Source: Deltaproteobacteria bacterium
Lineage (GTDB): Bacteria; Myxococcota_A; UBA796; UBA2385
Length of the DNA: 59,457 bases
Reading direction: 5' to 3'
NCBI GenBank assembly: GCA_018401435.1
Contig: JAGYJW010000041.1
Location: forward strand, 1 to 59,457
Under the pieces are notes generated by a model. That model did not search any database. It had not been told where the DNA came from and saw nothing but the letters and a program-made list of their open reading frames with translations. Made by a program: the position numbers and the translations under genes. This document shows positions 28,343-37,295 of the stretch, piece after piece (the first letter of the stretch is position 1; every line of letters begins with the position of its first letter).

Positions 28343-30157
28343 CTACCAGCCGCACTGGCGGCCGGCGTTCTGCTCCTCGAGCCAACCCATCAGCGGCGAG
28401 AAGTACTGCACCATCGCCCGGCCATCCATCTGGCGGGTGCCGGTGATGGCCTCCAGGGCGTCGGGCCAGGGCTTGCTGGCGCCCAGCTCCAGCACGGCCT
28501 TCAGCTTCTCGCCGGCCTCCTTGCTGCCATAGACCGAGCAGGTGTGCAGGGGGCCGGTGTGGCCGGCGGCCTTGCACATGGACTCGTGAAACTGGAACTG
28601 CAGGATCGCAGCCAGGAAATAGCGCAGATAGGGGGTGTTGGCCGGGATGTGGAATTTGGCGCCCGGGTCGAAGGCGTCGGCCGGCCGGGGCCCCGGCGCG
28701 CCGATGCCCTGGTACTGGGCGCGCAGGGCCCACCAGTGGTCATTCCAGTCTTCCTCTGCCACCTTGCCGCTGAAGACATCCCAGCGCCAGCGGTCCATCA
28801 GGTAGCCGAAGGGCAGAAAGGCGATCTTTTGCAAGGCGTCCAGCATCTGCTTGTCCAGCAGGGCCTGGGGGTCGCTGCTGTCGGTCTCAGCCAGGCCGAT
28901 CTGCTTGAGGTAGCTGGGGGTGATGGACAGGGCGACGGCGTCGCCGATGGCCTCGTGAAAGCCGTCGTGGGCGCCGGACTGGAAGAGGATGGGCAGGGTG
29001 GTGTGGTAGTGGTTGTAGTAGTTGTGACCCAACTCATGGTGGATGGTCACAAAGTCATCCAGGCTGGGTTCGATGCACATCTTGATGCGCTGATCGTCGG
29101 CCAGTTCGACATCCCAGGCCGAGGCGTGGCAGACCACCTCCTTGTCGGGCGGCTTCACGAACATGGACCGCTCCCAGAAGGTCGCGGGCATGGGGTCCAG
29201 GCCCATGCTGGTGAAGAAGCCCTCGCCAGCCTTGGCAATGCGGATGGCGTCCCAGTTCTGGGCCTGCAATGCCGCCGTCACGTCCAGGTCGGATGCCCCG
29301 GGGTAGGGCTCCAGCAAGGGGTAGATATTCTCCCAGCTCTGGGCCCACATATTGCCTGTCACATGGGCGGGGATGAGCCCGGTGGGCGAGATGCGGTCGG
29401 CGCCGTAGCGCTCCACCAGCTTCGCCCGGGTGTAGCAGTGCAGCTGCTCGTAGAGGGGCTTGACTTGAAGCCACAGGCGCTCGGTCTCGGCGAGCATCTC
29501 ATCGGAGGGCATGTCGTAGCCGCTCAACCAGAGCTGCCCCATATTGGCGAATCCAATCTCGCGGGCGCCCTCGTTGCCCAAGGCAGCAAAGCTCGCATAC
29601 ATGGGCTTCATGGGGGGAGAGACGGTGCGCCAGCCCTCCCAGGCCTCCAGCTGGGCGTCCCAGTCGGTGCTGGTGGCCAGCACCTTGGACAGCTCGCCCA
29701 GGTCGCGGCAGACCCGGGCCTCGCCTTCGCCGGTGCAGTATTCACCCTTGCCATACATGCCATTCATCTTGGCGGCGATCTCAGCCAGCTCGCGGCGCTT
29801 GTCGGGGTCGGCCGGCGCGGGCAGCGGGCTGGAGGTGCGCAGCAGCTGAAGCTGCCGGGCGGTGACCGGGTCGAGGTCGGGGGCCGTGGCCAGACGGGCG
29901 GCCACGGGGATGTTGTCGGTCATCCAGCCCATGGTCTGCTCTTCGGCGGCCACGACCGCGGCCTCGTGGGCGTCGGTCAGGTCGGTCTCATAGGTCCAGG
30001 CCTTTCGCTGGCTCTCGCGCCACAGGGTGCGCAGCTGGCCGTCGGCCTGCTCCACCCAGGCCCGGGCCTCGTCTGCGGTGGGGCCGGCGGTGGCGGCAGG
30101 GCTCGGGGCGGGCGCCTTGGCGCAGGCGATGGCGAGACAGGGCAGGAGCAGGCGCAT
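28343..30157 (-). CDS. M2-family peptidyl-dipeptidase (ACE-like) lipoprotein
   Basis: The short signal MRLLLPCLAIACAKAPAPSP contains a probable lipobox (AIAC). The mature 585 residues match M2 metallopeptidase order: QADGQLRTLWRESQRKAWTY near the start, VETERLWLQVKP-type helices, and the zinc motif DFVTIHHELGHNYYNHYHTT (HELGH). The third zinc ligand and following Glu are in AHDGFHEAIGDAVALSITPS. The C-terminal part has WNDHWWALRAQYQGIGAPGP. ACE-like enzymes remove C-terminal dipeptides. Bacterial lipoprotein forms would act in the periplasm or at the surface. It is intact over its full length and normal for the family (about 600 residues). Confidence 0.93.
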   Translation of the reverse strand: MRLLLPCLAIACAKAPAPSPAATAGPTADEARAWVEQADGQLRTLWRESQRKAWTYETDLTDAHEAAVVAAEEQTMGWMTDNIPVAARLATAPDLDPVTARQLQLLRTSSPLPAPADPDKRRELAEIAAKMNGMYGKGEYCTGEGEARVCRDLGELSKVLATSTDWDAQLEAWEGWRTVSPPMKPMYASFAALGNEGAREIGFANMGQLWLSGYDMPSDEMLAETERLWLQVKPLYEQLHCYTRAKLVERYGADRISPTGLIPAHVTGNMWAQSWENIYPLLEPYPGASDLDVTAALQAQNWDAIRIAKAGEGFFTSMGLDPMPATFWERSMFVKPPDKEVVCHASAWDVELADDQRIKMCIEPSLDDFVTIHHELGHNYYNHYHTTLPILFQSGAHDGFHEAIGDAVALSITPSYLKQIGLAETDSSDPQALLDKQMLDALQKIAFLPFGYLMDRWRWDVFSGKVAEEDWNDHWWALRAQYQGIGAPGPRPADAFDPGAKFHIPANTPYLRYFLAAILQFQFHESMCKAAGHTGPLHTCSVYGSKEAGEKLKAVLELGASKPWPDALEAITGTRQMDGRAMVQYFSPLMGWLEEQNAGRQCGW

Positions 30158-30221
30158 GGGGGCTCGTTGGACCGGGGTGCAGGGGGCGACCGCGGGAGTG
30201 TAGCGCCTGGGGCCGCCCCGG

Positions 30222-30494
30222 TCAGCCGGTGCCGCCGCCGGACCCGCCCTCAGACAAGCCGATGCAGGCGGCGAAGGCCGCGATGGCGGCCTCTCGGCTG
30301 TCGATGCGCCGCTCCTCCAGGGCGCGGCTGCGGGCGGCGTCGGCCCAGCAGGTCAGGCGGTAGGCGCCCGTCTTGCGCTCCCGTTGCAGCACCCACAGGC
30401 GCCCATCGTCCAGATCGCCCACCACCAGCCCAAAGACACCGTCCAAGGCGTGGGTGACATCGCGCAGGGTGTGGGGGAAGCGGGGGCGCGGCAC
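30222..30494 (-). CDS. Small hypothetical protein, 90 aa
   Basis: The GTG at 30494 follows GGAGG by four bases, which supports translation. The protein (MPRPRFPHTLRDVTHALDGV, then VVGDLDDGRLWVLQRERKTG) looks soluble, with two short beta strands and a helical C-terminus ending in a Gly/Ser tail. It lies 22 bases before the flavodoxin-like gene's end, on the same strand, and the two may share a transcript. No family recognised. Confidence 0.6.
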   Translation of the reverse strand: MPRPRFPHTLRDVTHALDGVFGLVVGDLDDGRLWVLQRERKTGAYRLTCWADAARSRALEERRIDSREAAIAAFAACIGLSEGGSGGGTG

Positions 30495-30516
30495 CTGTCC
30501 TCCAAGCCCCGGAATC

Positions 30517-31179
30517 CTACCCCAACGGCGGCCGCATGCCCGGCGGCAAGAAGCGGGGAGAGCCCAGGTCCAGCCGGCCCTGGGCCGGATAGGCGCCCCG
30601 GGGCGCGATCAGCGGCCGGAAGGGCCAGGGGCGCAGGGGACGGCCCTCCGCCTCGGCCAGCAGATTGTCCAGAACCACGTCCAGGTCCTCGATCTGCCAG
30701 ACATCGTCGTTGGGGTCGTGGGCGCCGGAGGGCCCTGCCCGGCTGACTGCGGCGGCCTCGACCGCCACCCGGCTGAGCACGAGGCTGGTACAAGGCGGCA
30801 CCCGGCAGCCGAACTGGTTGAAGACCCCCAGCAGCCGCGCGCACAGCTCTGCCCCCCCCACCGAGTCCATGGTGATCAGGGCGGAGATGGGCTTTGCAAA
30901 GAAGAGGTCGGTGTTTTCGAAGGGGGTGAGGGCCTCGAGGAAGCGCTGCAGGGGCGAGCCCCATCCATGCCAGTAGACCCCAGTGCCCACCACCAGGGCA
31001 TCGGCCCGCCGAAGCAGCGCCGCCAGGGGCTCCATCTCCACCATGGGATCGGCCAGGTCCACCCGATCGCAGCGCGCCCGGCCCTCCAGGCGGCGGGCGG
31101 CCTCGTCCATCAGCCAGCCGGTATTGCCAGCGGGCCCGCGCAAGGAGCCGTTGAGGAGCAGGACGGAGGGCAGCGGCAT
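30517..31179 (-). CDS. Flavodoxin-fold NAD(P)H-dependent reductase
   Basis: The start at 31179 (GGGAG upstream) gives MPLPSVLLLNGSLRGPAGNT, a first strand and phosphate loop of the NADPH-dependent FMN reductase/flavodoxin-like type (NGSLRG..GNT). Next come DALVVGTGVYWHGWGSPLQR (FMN-binding loop) and FAKPISALITMDSVGGAELC. The last 60 residues (VWQIEDLDVVLDNLLAEAEG onward) extend beyond the common fold. It probably carries FMN and reduces quinones, iron or other acceptors in the cytoplasm. The ATG eight codons upstream (31203) is less well placed. Confidence 0.8.
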   Translation of the reverse strand: MPLPSVLLLNGSLRGPAGNTGWLMDEAARRLEGRARCDRVDLADPMVEMEPLAALLRRADALVVGTGVYWHGWGSPLQRFLEALTPFENTDLFFAKPISALITMDSVGGAELCARLLGVFNQFGCRVPPCTSLVLSRVAVEAAAVSRAGPSGAHDPNDDVWQIEDLDVVLDNLLAEAEGRPLRPWPFRPLIAPRGAYPAQGRLDLGSPRFLPPGMRPPLG

Positions 31180-31275
31180 GGGCGACTCCCGGAGGGGCCG
31201 CATCCCTATCGTGACCCTGACGGGACCGGGAACCCGCTACGATGGCCGGGGTCCAAGCATCGACCCCGAGGTCCG

Positions 31276-33405
31276 ATGTCCCCTCCCCCCCCTGCCCGTC
31301 GTCGCCTGCTCCGCCTGGGTGCGGGACTGCTCTTGGGCCTCGGCCTGGCCGAGCTGGGCTTTGCCGCCCGCGACCGCTTCGCCTTCCCCCATATGAACAC
31401 CCTGGTGGCCGACGCCGAGCTGGGCGCTCGCCTGGAGCCCGGGGCCCGCAGCGCCATCGCCTTGGGTGAGAATCCACGCGCTGCCTACACCATCGACGAA
31501 GATGGGTGGCGGGTCTCCGATCCGGCAGCCGCCGGCCCCGAGACCGTGGTGGTGGTGGGAGACAGCCAGGTCTTTGGCCTGGGCGTGGGCGATGCCGAGA
31601 CGCTGCCCGCCCGGCTGTCGGCCCTCAGCGGCCGGCCCGTGCGCAACGCCGGCGTGCCCACCTGGGGGCCCGAAGAATACCTCGCCGCCCTGGACGCGTC
31701 GCTGGGCGCCACCGGCGGCAAGACCGGGGTGCTGGTCTTTAATTTCGGCAATGACCTCTTCGAGCTGGGGCGGCCCAACACCGAGCGCCACGCCGTCTAC
31801 GACGGTTGGGCGGTGCGCATCGAGACCCAACCCGACAGGGTGGTGGACTTCCCGGGCCGGCGCTGGCTGATGGGCCGCAGCCACCTCGTCTATGCCTTGC
31901 GCAGCTGGACCCACAGCCAGCCCGAGGGGCCCGCCCAGGCCTTGCCCAGCGAAGGAGACTGGGAGGCCGTCTATGTGGCCATGGCCGGCGCGCCGCCCCC
32001 GCCCATCGACGCGCCCGCCGGCACCACCGGCATCGAGGCCCAGCTGGAGGCGTCGGCCGAGGCCCGCAGACGCCACAGCATCGACGCCGGCCGCGCAGCC
32101 GTCGGCATCATGCAGGATCTGGGGCTGGATTTCGAGGATATACCAGCGGTAGAGGCCGTGGTCAGCCATAGCCATATCGGTGATATAGTCGGCAACCCCT
32201 ATGCCGAGGCCTCGCGGTCGGTGCCAGTGACCGCCGAGCTGCTCGCCCGGGGGCGACGCCTGCGCAAGGACATGGCCCCTCGCATTGCGCGATACATCCG
32301 GGAGAACCCCGACCACTACTGGGTGCAGGAGCTGGTCCAGGCGGAGGAGGCCCGCACCCGGGCCGCCGCCGATGTGGACGCCCTGGCCCGACAGGTGGCG
32401 ACCGCAGCCGAGGCCCTCTCCCCCTTCACCGGGATGCTGGAGCGGGCCGAAGCCATCTGCCAGCGGCACGGCGCGGCGCTGGTGGTGGTGGCCCTGCCCT
32501 TGGACGTGCAGGTGGATGCCGGTCGCTTTGCCGCCTATGGGGCGCCGGAGCGCGACATGGCGCCCAGCCTCGCCTGGATGGACGCCCTGGTGCGGGAGGC
32601 CGAGGCCCGCGGCCACCGCGCCCTCAACCTGCTGCCCGCGCTGAAGGCGGTGGGTCCCGGCGCCTGGCTGCAGGGCGATCTCCACCTCAGCGCCGCGGGC
32701 CAGGGACGCCGCAGCCCGCGCCCTGCACGCCCGCTTGTTGGCCCCGCTCCGGCGCCGCCGCCGGGCCCGGGCCTCGCACCGGGACGCAGCTGGGTGCCCC
32801 TGCCCGCCGAGTGGAGCCCCTGGGAGGAGAACCATGTGCGGGGCTCGTCGCGCAACCACTGCGCCACCATGCGCATCCGCGAGTGGCAGCGCATCCGGTG
32901 CACTGCGACCCCCGGCGAGCCCGCGCCCCTGGCCGCTCAGCAGCTCGCGGGGCCGCTGGAGGCCATGGTCTGGGTGAGCCCCGACCAGACCGACATCCTC
33001 GTGCCTGTCTTGCCCGGTCGGGACGCCCGCTTCGCCCTGTCCTGGGCCGACCGGCAGCAGCAGCTGTCGGTGCCGGGGGATGGCAGCCCGCCCGAATTCG
33101 CCGACTGGACCGCCGAGGCGCCGGTGCGCAGCCCCACTCTTCCCCCCGCCTTGCAACGCTGCGTGCAAAGCCAGGAGGGACCGCCCGAGGCCCACTTCGC
33201 CCGGGCCGAGCCCGCCTGTGCCAGCCACGCCGATTGCGGTCAGGCCATCGCCTGTCTGCAGGGGCGGCGCAGCGCGGCCCCCAGCTGCGACGCGGGGGCG
33301 GTCAACGCCGGTTCAGCGGGCCACTGTTTTGCCGCGTGCAACGCGGACCATCCATGCACAATCGGCGAGTGCACCCCCTGGGATGGGGGGGCGGCCTGCT
33401 TGTGA
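31276..33405 (+). CDS. SGNH/GDSL-like hydrolase, membrane-anchored, Cys-rich tail
   Basis: The protein has 709 residues. An N-terminal anchor (RLLRLGAGLLLGLGLAELGF) precedes the SGNH block I motif VVVVGDSQVFGLGVGDAETL (GDSQ Ser). It continues with the GAPTWGPEEYL-type block (RNAGVPTWGPEEYLAALDAS) and LVFNFGNDLFELGRPNTERH (block III Asn). The final block is QGDLHLSAAGQ (D-x-x-H). A long insertion at about 200-400 is helical. The C-terminal 200 residues are separate, with several Cys (RCVQSQEGPP; HCFAACNADHPCTIGEC). SGNH proteins of this layout act on acyl groups of exported polymers. It overlaps a DUF5989-like small protein by GTGA, an arrangement I recall for this group. Confidence 0.8.
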   Translation: MSPPPPARRRLLRLGAGLLLGLGLAELGFAARDRFAFPHMNTLVADAELGARLEPGARSAIALGENPRAAYTIDEDGWRVSDPAAAGPETVVVVGDSQVFGLGVGDAETLPARLSALSGRPVRNAGVPTWGPEEYLAALDASLGATGGKTGVLVFNFGNDLFELGRPNTERHAVYDGWAVRIETQPDRVVDFPGRRWLMGRSHLVYALRSWTHSQPEGPAQALPSEGDWEAVYVAMAGAPPPPIDAPAGTTGIEAQLEASAEARRRHSIDAGRAAVGIMQDLGLDFEDIPAVEAVVSHSHIGDIVGNPYAEASRSVPVTAELLARGRRLRKDMAPRIARYIRENPDHYWVQELVQAEEARTRAAADVDALARQVATAAEALSPFTGMLERAEAICQRHGAALVVVALPLDVQVDAGRFAAYGAPERDMAPSLAWMDALVREAEARGHRALNLLPALKAVGPGAWLQGDLHLSAAGQGRRSPRPARPLVGPAPAPPPGPGLAPGRSWVPLPAEWSPWEENHVRGSSRNHCATMRIREWQRIRCTATPGEPAPLAAQQLAGPLEAMVWVSPDQTDILVPVLPGRDARFALSWADRQQQLSVPGDGSPPEFADWTAEAPVRSPTLPPALQRCVQSQEGPPEAHFARAEPACASHADCGQAIACLQGRRSAAPSCDAGAVNAGSAGHCFAACNADHPCTIGECTPWDGGAACL

Positions 33406-33551
33406 AGGGCGAAACGAAGCTGCGCGCCTTGCTGCACCGGGAGCGCTGGCTCCTGCTGCCGCTGCTTGGCGTTCTGCTGCTGGCCCTGGCCCTGCTGCTG
33501 GCCACCGGGGGCCTGGGCGGCATCCGGGCCGTGGACTACGCGGTCTTTTGA
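33402..33551 (+). CDS. DUF5989-like single-span membrane protein, 49 aa
   Basis: The GTG start overlaps the SGNH stop (GTGA). The 49 residues begin VKGETKLRALLHRERWLLLP, continue with a Leu-rich membrane helix LLGVLLLALALLLATGGLGG, and end IRAVDYAVF. The pattern (basic helix, W, LLP, membrane span, short tail ending Y..F) matches the DUF5989 family as I remember it, which commonly sits beside SGNH hydrolase genes. A role as partner or anchor for the SGNH enzyme is inferred from context only. Its 3' end overlaps the convergent glutaredoxin-like gene. Confidence 0.6.
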   Translation: MKGETKLRALLHRERWLLLPLLGVLLLALALLLATGGLGGIRAVDYAVF

Positions 33552-33854
33552 GGCGCGGGCCGCTCCCCCGCGAGCATGGCCTGCAGGCTGCCGTCGGCCA
33601 GCGCGGCGATGGCGTCGCTGCCGCCGCCCACCGCTGCCCCTTCACAAAGACCTGGGGGAAGGTGGGCCAGCCGCTCCACAGCTTGATGGCCGGCGGGGGC
33701 GCCACATCGACCCATAGCCGCCATAGTCGAGCCTGTGAAAGGCGATGCCGGCGCCTTGCAGGGCCTGGTGGGCCTTCTTGACGGCGGGGTTCACGGCCAT
33801 GCCCACGACGACCACGTCATGGCTGTTCACGGCGTCGACCACCTCCTTGAGCAC
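33536..33854 (-). CDS. Glutaredoxin-like protein without active-site Cys, frameshifted
   Basis: Joined across two 1-base shifts (near 33660-33720 and 33620-33650), the pieces read VLKEVVDAVNSHDVVVVGMA, then VNPAVKKAHQALQGAGIAFH. IKLWSGWPTFPQVFVKG follows, then AVGGGSDAIAALADGSLQAM. WPTFPQVFVKG and GG.DA...L...G.L..ml are the glutathione-binding hallmarks of Grx4-type glutaredoxins. The position of the CxxC or CGFS motif holds GMAVNPAVKKA, with no cysteine. I recall Cys-less forms of this kind from deltaproteobacteria; they cannot do thiol exchange and may bind glutathione or a cluster differently. A GTG at 33854 is the likely start but is uncertain. Confidence 0.6.
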
Positions 33855-34185
33855 ATCGGCGTGAAAGCGCTCCGGGCGGCGGCGGCGGCGGGGCTGGCGG
33901 GGGACGGGGCGGCAGGGGCATGGGCACTCCGGGGAGCGCCAGAGCCAGACGCGGCTGCGGCGGGGTCAAGGGGCGATTGACGGGCCGGGCGGCGCGGTCG
34001 CGGGGGGTGGGCCTCAACGGAGCCCGCCGTCCCACCCTCCGGCCCCTCTGGATCCCCTGCTGCGCGATCTGGGCCTGCACGGACGCGCCGCCCCCGCTGC
34101 CCCCGCCGCCCTGCAAGGCCCCCTGCCCGCTGCGCCCACGGGCCTGGCCGCAGACGCGCCCTGCCGGCCGGCCGAGGGCATCCGC

Positions 34186-35439
34186 GTGGTCGCAGACTGG
34201 CGTCCACCCTGCGATCTCGCCCCGGTGCCGCCATCCGACCTCAAGGCAGCCGCCGAGGCTCAGGCCTGGTCCAGCCTGCTGTCGGCGGCCTGGCCCCAGG
34301 GCCCCGATGGCGCCCCCGACCCCCGTCGCCTGCCCGGCCAGGGGGGCGATCCCCCCGCGGCCTTCGAGGCCTGGATGCCGCGGCGCGGCTCTTTCCCGAC
34401 GATGGCGCCTGCCGGCGGACTGGGGGCTCCCCCCGATCTGCCCGCCTCCTGCGCCCAGCTCGACGTGCCCGCCCTGCCCCGGCGCCGGGTGCTGCGGGCG
34501 GTCAACAAGGCCGACGGCGCCCCCCCCATGATGCTGGCGGCCTACCCCGAGCTGGGCGGCCGACTCTTCAACGCCAAGCGCGACGGCCTGCATGTCGAGA
34601 CCCTGATGAACGCGGCCGCAACCACCGCCATTCGGGCCCAATGGCCCCTGGCCGAGGGCCAGACCCTGTCCTTTCCGGTGGGTTGCGCCGACCAGGCCCC
34701 CCCCACCTTCATCCAGGCAGCCTGGGTGGAGGTGGAGGCGCCCTTGGACCCCCAGGACTTCCACACGGCCGAGGTCTTCCTCTACGACAGCCGCAGCCGC
34801 CGCTGCAAAGCCGCCACCGTCGGCCTTGTGGGCCTGCTGATGTCGGTCCGCACCCAGTCTGCACCCCAATGGACCTGGGCCAGCTTCGAGCGCAGAGACA
34901 ACGCCCCCGGGCCGGAAGACAACCGCAAGAATGGCGATGGCTGGCTATTCTTCGACGGAGGCACCCCATCGGATGACTGCGCCTTGAGCCCCCGGGGGCC
35001 CGCCTGCACCTGGAACCAGGCCCCCGACAGCAGCGGGGTGCAACGCAACCAGCCCAGCCAGATCGTGCGGGAGCAGGCCCTGCCCGAGCCGGCCCCCGCG
35101 GGGTCGGCCGGCGCCCAGGCCGCGACCCTGCTGCGCGAGATCTCCGCCACAAACCCATGGAACCAGCTGGTCCTGGTGGGCGCATCGTGGGGTTGCCCCG
35201 TCGGCGCCGACCTCGATGGCTGCTCGCCCGAGGCCCCGCCCCTGGCCTTGCCCCCGCCGCCCAATGCCGCGGCTTGTCCCCCGGCTGCCGTGTCTGCAGT
35301 CTTGCCGGACCGGCTCGACAACACGGTGCTGCTGCCCTACACCCAGGGCGGACCCAATTGTTGGACCTGCCACAGCCAGCCCCGGGTGGCCGAGGCGCCG
35401 CCCCACGACCACCGCCTGCTCTTCAGCCGCTCGCCCTGA
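34186..35439 (+). CDS. Exported protein with one CXXCH haem-like motif (N-terminus uncertain)
   Basis: The open frame from 34186 codes 417 residues, mostly with no recognised domain: a Pro/Ala-rich N-terminal part, then RVLRAVNKADGAPPMMLAAY and PQDFHTAEVFLYDSRSRR. Near the end is GGPNCWTCHSQPRVAEAPPH, a single c-type haem-binding motif (CWTCH). Many exported myxobacterial cytochrome-like proteins end this way. A signal peptide should therefore precede it. A lipobox-like CCAIWAC stretch at about 34050-34080 in another frame is a candidate, which would extend the gene upstream to about 33920 with one frameshift. The C-terminus overlaps nothing; the stop is convergent with the aminotransferase. 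Confidence 0.6.
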   Translation: MVADWRPPCDLAPVPPSDLKAAAEAQAWSSLLSAAWPQGPDGAPDPRRLPGQGGDPPAAFEAWMPRRGSFPTMAPAGGLGAPPDLPASCAQLDVPALPRRRVLRAVNKADGAPPMMLAAYPELGGRLFNAKRDGLHVETLMNAAATTAIRAQWPLAEGQTLSFPVGCADQAPPTFIQAAWVEVEAPLDPQDFHTAEVFLYDSRSRRCKAATVGLVGLLMSVRTQSAPQWTWASFERRDNAPGPEDNRKNGDGWLFFDGGTPSDDCALSPRGPACTWNQAPDSSGVQRNQPSQIVREQALPEPAPAGSAGAQAATLLREISATNPWNQLVLVGASWGCPVGADLDGCSPEAPPLALPPPPNAAACPPAAVSAVLPDRLDNTVLLPYTQGGPNCWTCHSQPRVAEAPPHDHRLLFSRSP

Positions 35440-35440
35440 A

Positions 35441-36700
35441 TCAGCCCCGGGACTTGGTCAGCACCCGCCCCAAGGCGTCCAGGCCCCGCTCGATGGTGGC
35501 CAGGTCGGGGCCAAAGGAGAAGCGTGCATAGCCGCTGAAGCGCCCCTTGCGCCCGGGCCGCCGCTGTCCCGGGTTGATGTCGAAGAAGTCGCCGGGCACC
35601 ACGATCACGCCCTCCTCCAAGCCAGCCCGGAACAGGCCCATGCCGCTGTCGAGGGGGGCAGGCAGGCGCGAGAGATCTCCCCAGGCATAGAAGCTACCCT
35701 GGGGCACATGGTTGACCAGGATGCCCAGGGCGTCGAGGCCCTCCAACATCAGGCGGCGCTTGGCCCGAAAGCAGCGTTGCAGGGCGCGGGCCTCTTGATC
35801 GGCCAGTTCACGGCTGAGGAGGGGCAAGGCGGCCTTTTGCAGGGGCCGGGGGCAGCCGCCATCCAAGAAGCTGCCGGCCGAGGCCACCGATTCGATGATG
35901 GCCTTGGGGCCGATGGTCCAACACACACGCCAGCCCGGGTAGCGCCAGTTCTTGGTGAGACCGTCCACCAGCACCACCGGGTCGGCGTTTACGTCGTCCA
36001 CACAGGCCGCCGCAGAGCTGGTGACCCCGGGACCCGTGTAGACATAATGGCTGTAAAACTCGTCGAAGATGAGCGTGCAGCCGAGATCCCGCGCGGTCTG
36101 CACCCAGGCCTCCAGGGCCTCGGAGTGGATGAGTTTGCCTGTCGGGTTGCAGGGGTTGCTCAGCAGCACCGCTGACAGCCCCCGGCCCAGGATCTCGTCC
36201 CGGAGCTGGTCTGAACCAAAGGCATATTGGCGGTCGGGGTCCAAGAGCACGGGGATGGGCACAAAGGTGCCGAATGCGCCCAGAAGCTCCTCATAGGCCG
36301 TGTAGTCGGGCAGGAAGTGCCCCACATGCACCCGCCCCAGGGTGCTCACCAGCCGGGTGAGGGCCAGGCGCCCGCCCGCGCTGATGGCCACATTCTCTGC
36401 CGTATATTGGCTCTTGAGCCCCTGGCGGTAGCGCTGGTTGTAGAGATCCGCGACCGCCTGTCGCAGCTCCAGGAGCCCGTCCACGGGCGCATACTCGTGG
36501 TCATCATCGGTGAGTTCGATGTGGTGGATGCGCGCCGGCGCGCCCTCCAACGGCCCCGTCTCGGGCGCGCCCTGGCCCAGGTTGGCCCAGTCCGGGCTAT
36601 CCGGGCGGTAGCCGGCGCGGGCGGCCTCGGTCATCACATAGATGACCCCGGTGCGCGGCACGGTGCGGAAGCCAAGGGGCGCGGGGGTCTCGCGAATCAT
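35441..36700 (-). CDS. PLP-dependent aminotransferase, class I/II
   Basis: The ATG at 36700 gives 419 residues. Fold-type I aminotransferase signs are LGQGAPETGPLEGAPARIHH near the N-terminus, GRLALTRLVS, LLSNPCNPTGKLIHSEALEA (NPxNPTG), and IFDEFYSHYVY (PLP-ring Asp and Tyr). The Schiff-base Lys lies in LVDGLTKNWRYPGWRVCWTI, and RFSFGPDLATIERGLDAL carries the substrate Arg. The protein resembles aspartate/aromatic or MalY-like aminotransferases; the exact substrate is not clear. It is intact and on its own transcript. Confidence 0.92.
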   Translation of the reverse strand: MIRETPAPLGFRTVPRTGVIYVMTEAARAGYRPDSPDWANLGQGAPETGPLEGAPARIHHIELTDDDHEYAPVDGLLELRQAVADLYNQRYRQGLKSQYTAENVAISAGGRLALTRLVSTLGRVHVGHFLPDYTAYEELLGAFGTFVPIPVLLDPDRQYAFGSDQLRDEILGRGLSAVLLSNPCNPTGKLIHSEALEAWVQTARDLGCTLIFDEFYSHYVYTGPGVTSSAAACVDDVNADPVVLVDGLTKNWRYPGWRVCWTIGPKAIIESVASAGSFLDGGCPRPLQKAALPLLSRELADQEARALQRCFRAKRRLMLEGLDALGILVNHVPQGSFYAWGDLSRLPAPLDSGMGLFRAGLEEGVIVVPGDFFDINPGQRRPGRKGRFSGYARFSFGPDLATIERGLDALGRVLTKSRG

Positions 36701-36818
36701 GGGGCGCTCCGGGGTCGGGGTGCCCTCCGGTATCGGGTTGCGACCCCGCAGCGCCAGCACCCGGCCGCTTGCACGATAGGGGGAGGGGGATTGCCTGAGC
36801 CCGCTGGCCGGACTGCCC

Positions 36819-37295
36819 TTGTTGTTGCCCCTCTTGTTGCCCCTCTTGTGGACCCTGCTGCCGGCCTGGGCCGGCCCCTGCGCCGTGCTTCAGGTCGACA
36901 GCACGATCACCTGGAAGGTCCGGGGCGACCGCGCGGGACAACGCAGCGATCACCTGCTGCTGCGGGCCGAAGACAGCCGGCCGGACTGCGCCCGCCTGCG
37001 GGTCCCCGATCTGCCCCACAGCCGGCTGACAGGGCTGCGGGCGACGGTGCAGCGGGCCGAGTCCCGGGCCTTGCGCCTGGGTGCCGAACGCCTGGTGCCC
37101 ACCGAGGGGGGCTGGATCCTGCACCTCCCCGAGCTGTCCGAAGGGGCGGTGCTGCGCCTGGACCTGGACCGCGACCTGCTGGAGCCCTGGACCCTGTGGG
37201 CCCCCGCCTGGCGCGGCGCACCCGAGTGGACCCGCCTGCGGGTGAAGAACGAGGGCGACCGGCTGCCGGTGGACGCCTTGGGGCCGGCCGCCTGA
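36819..37295 (+). CDS. Exported protein, N-terminal part of a broken transglutaminase-like gene
   Basis: A TTG start gives a strong signal peptide (LLLPLLLPLLWTLLPAWAGP, cleaved near AWA). It is followed by beta-rich sequence (VLQVDSTITWKVRGDRAGQR; LRATVQRAESRALRLGAERL) like the DUF3857-type N-terminal domain that precedes transglutaminase cores. The signal is coded by near-repeats of CTTGTTGCCC. The frame ends at 37295, but related coding continues in other frames to the gene fragment at 38200-38967. As a whole the protein would have about 710 residues. The start codon is uncertain; CTG/TTG codons upstream are in frame. Confidence 0.5.
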   Translation: MLLPLLLPLLWTLLPAWAGPCAVLQVDSTITWKVRGDRAGQRSDHLLLRAEDSRPDCARLRVPDLPHSRLTGLRATVQRAESRALRLGAERLVPTEGGWILHLPELSEGAVLRLDLDRDLLEPWTLWAPAWRGAPEWTRLRVKNEGDRLPVDALGPAA

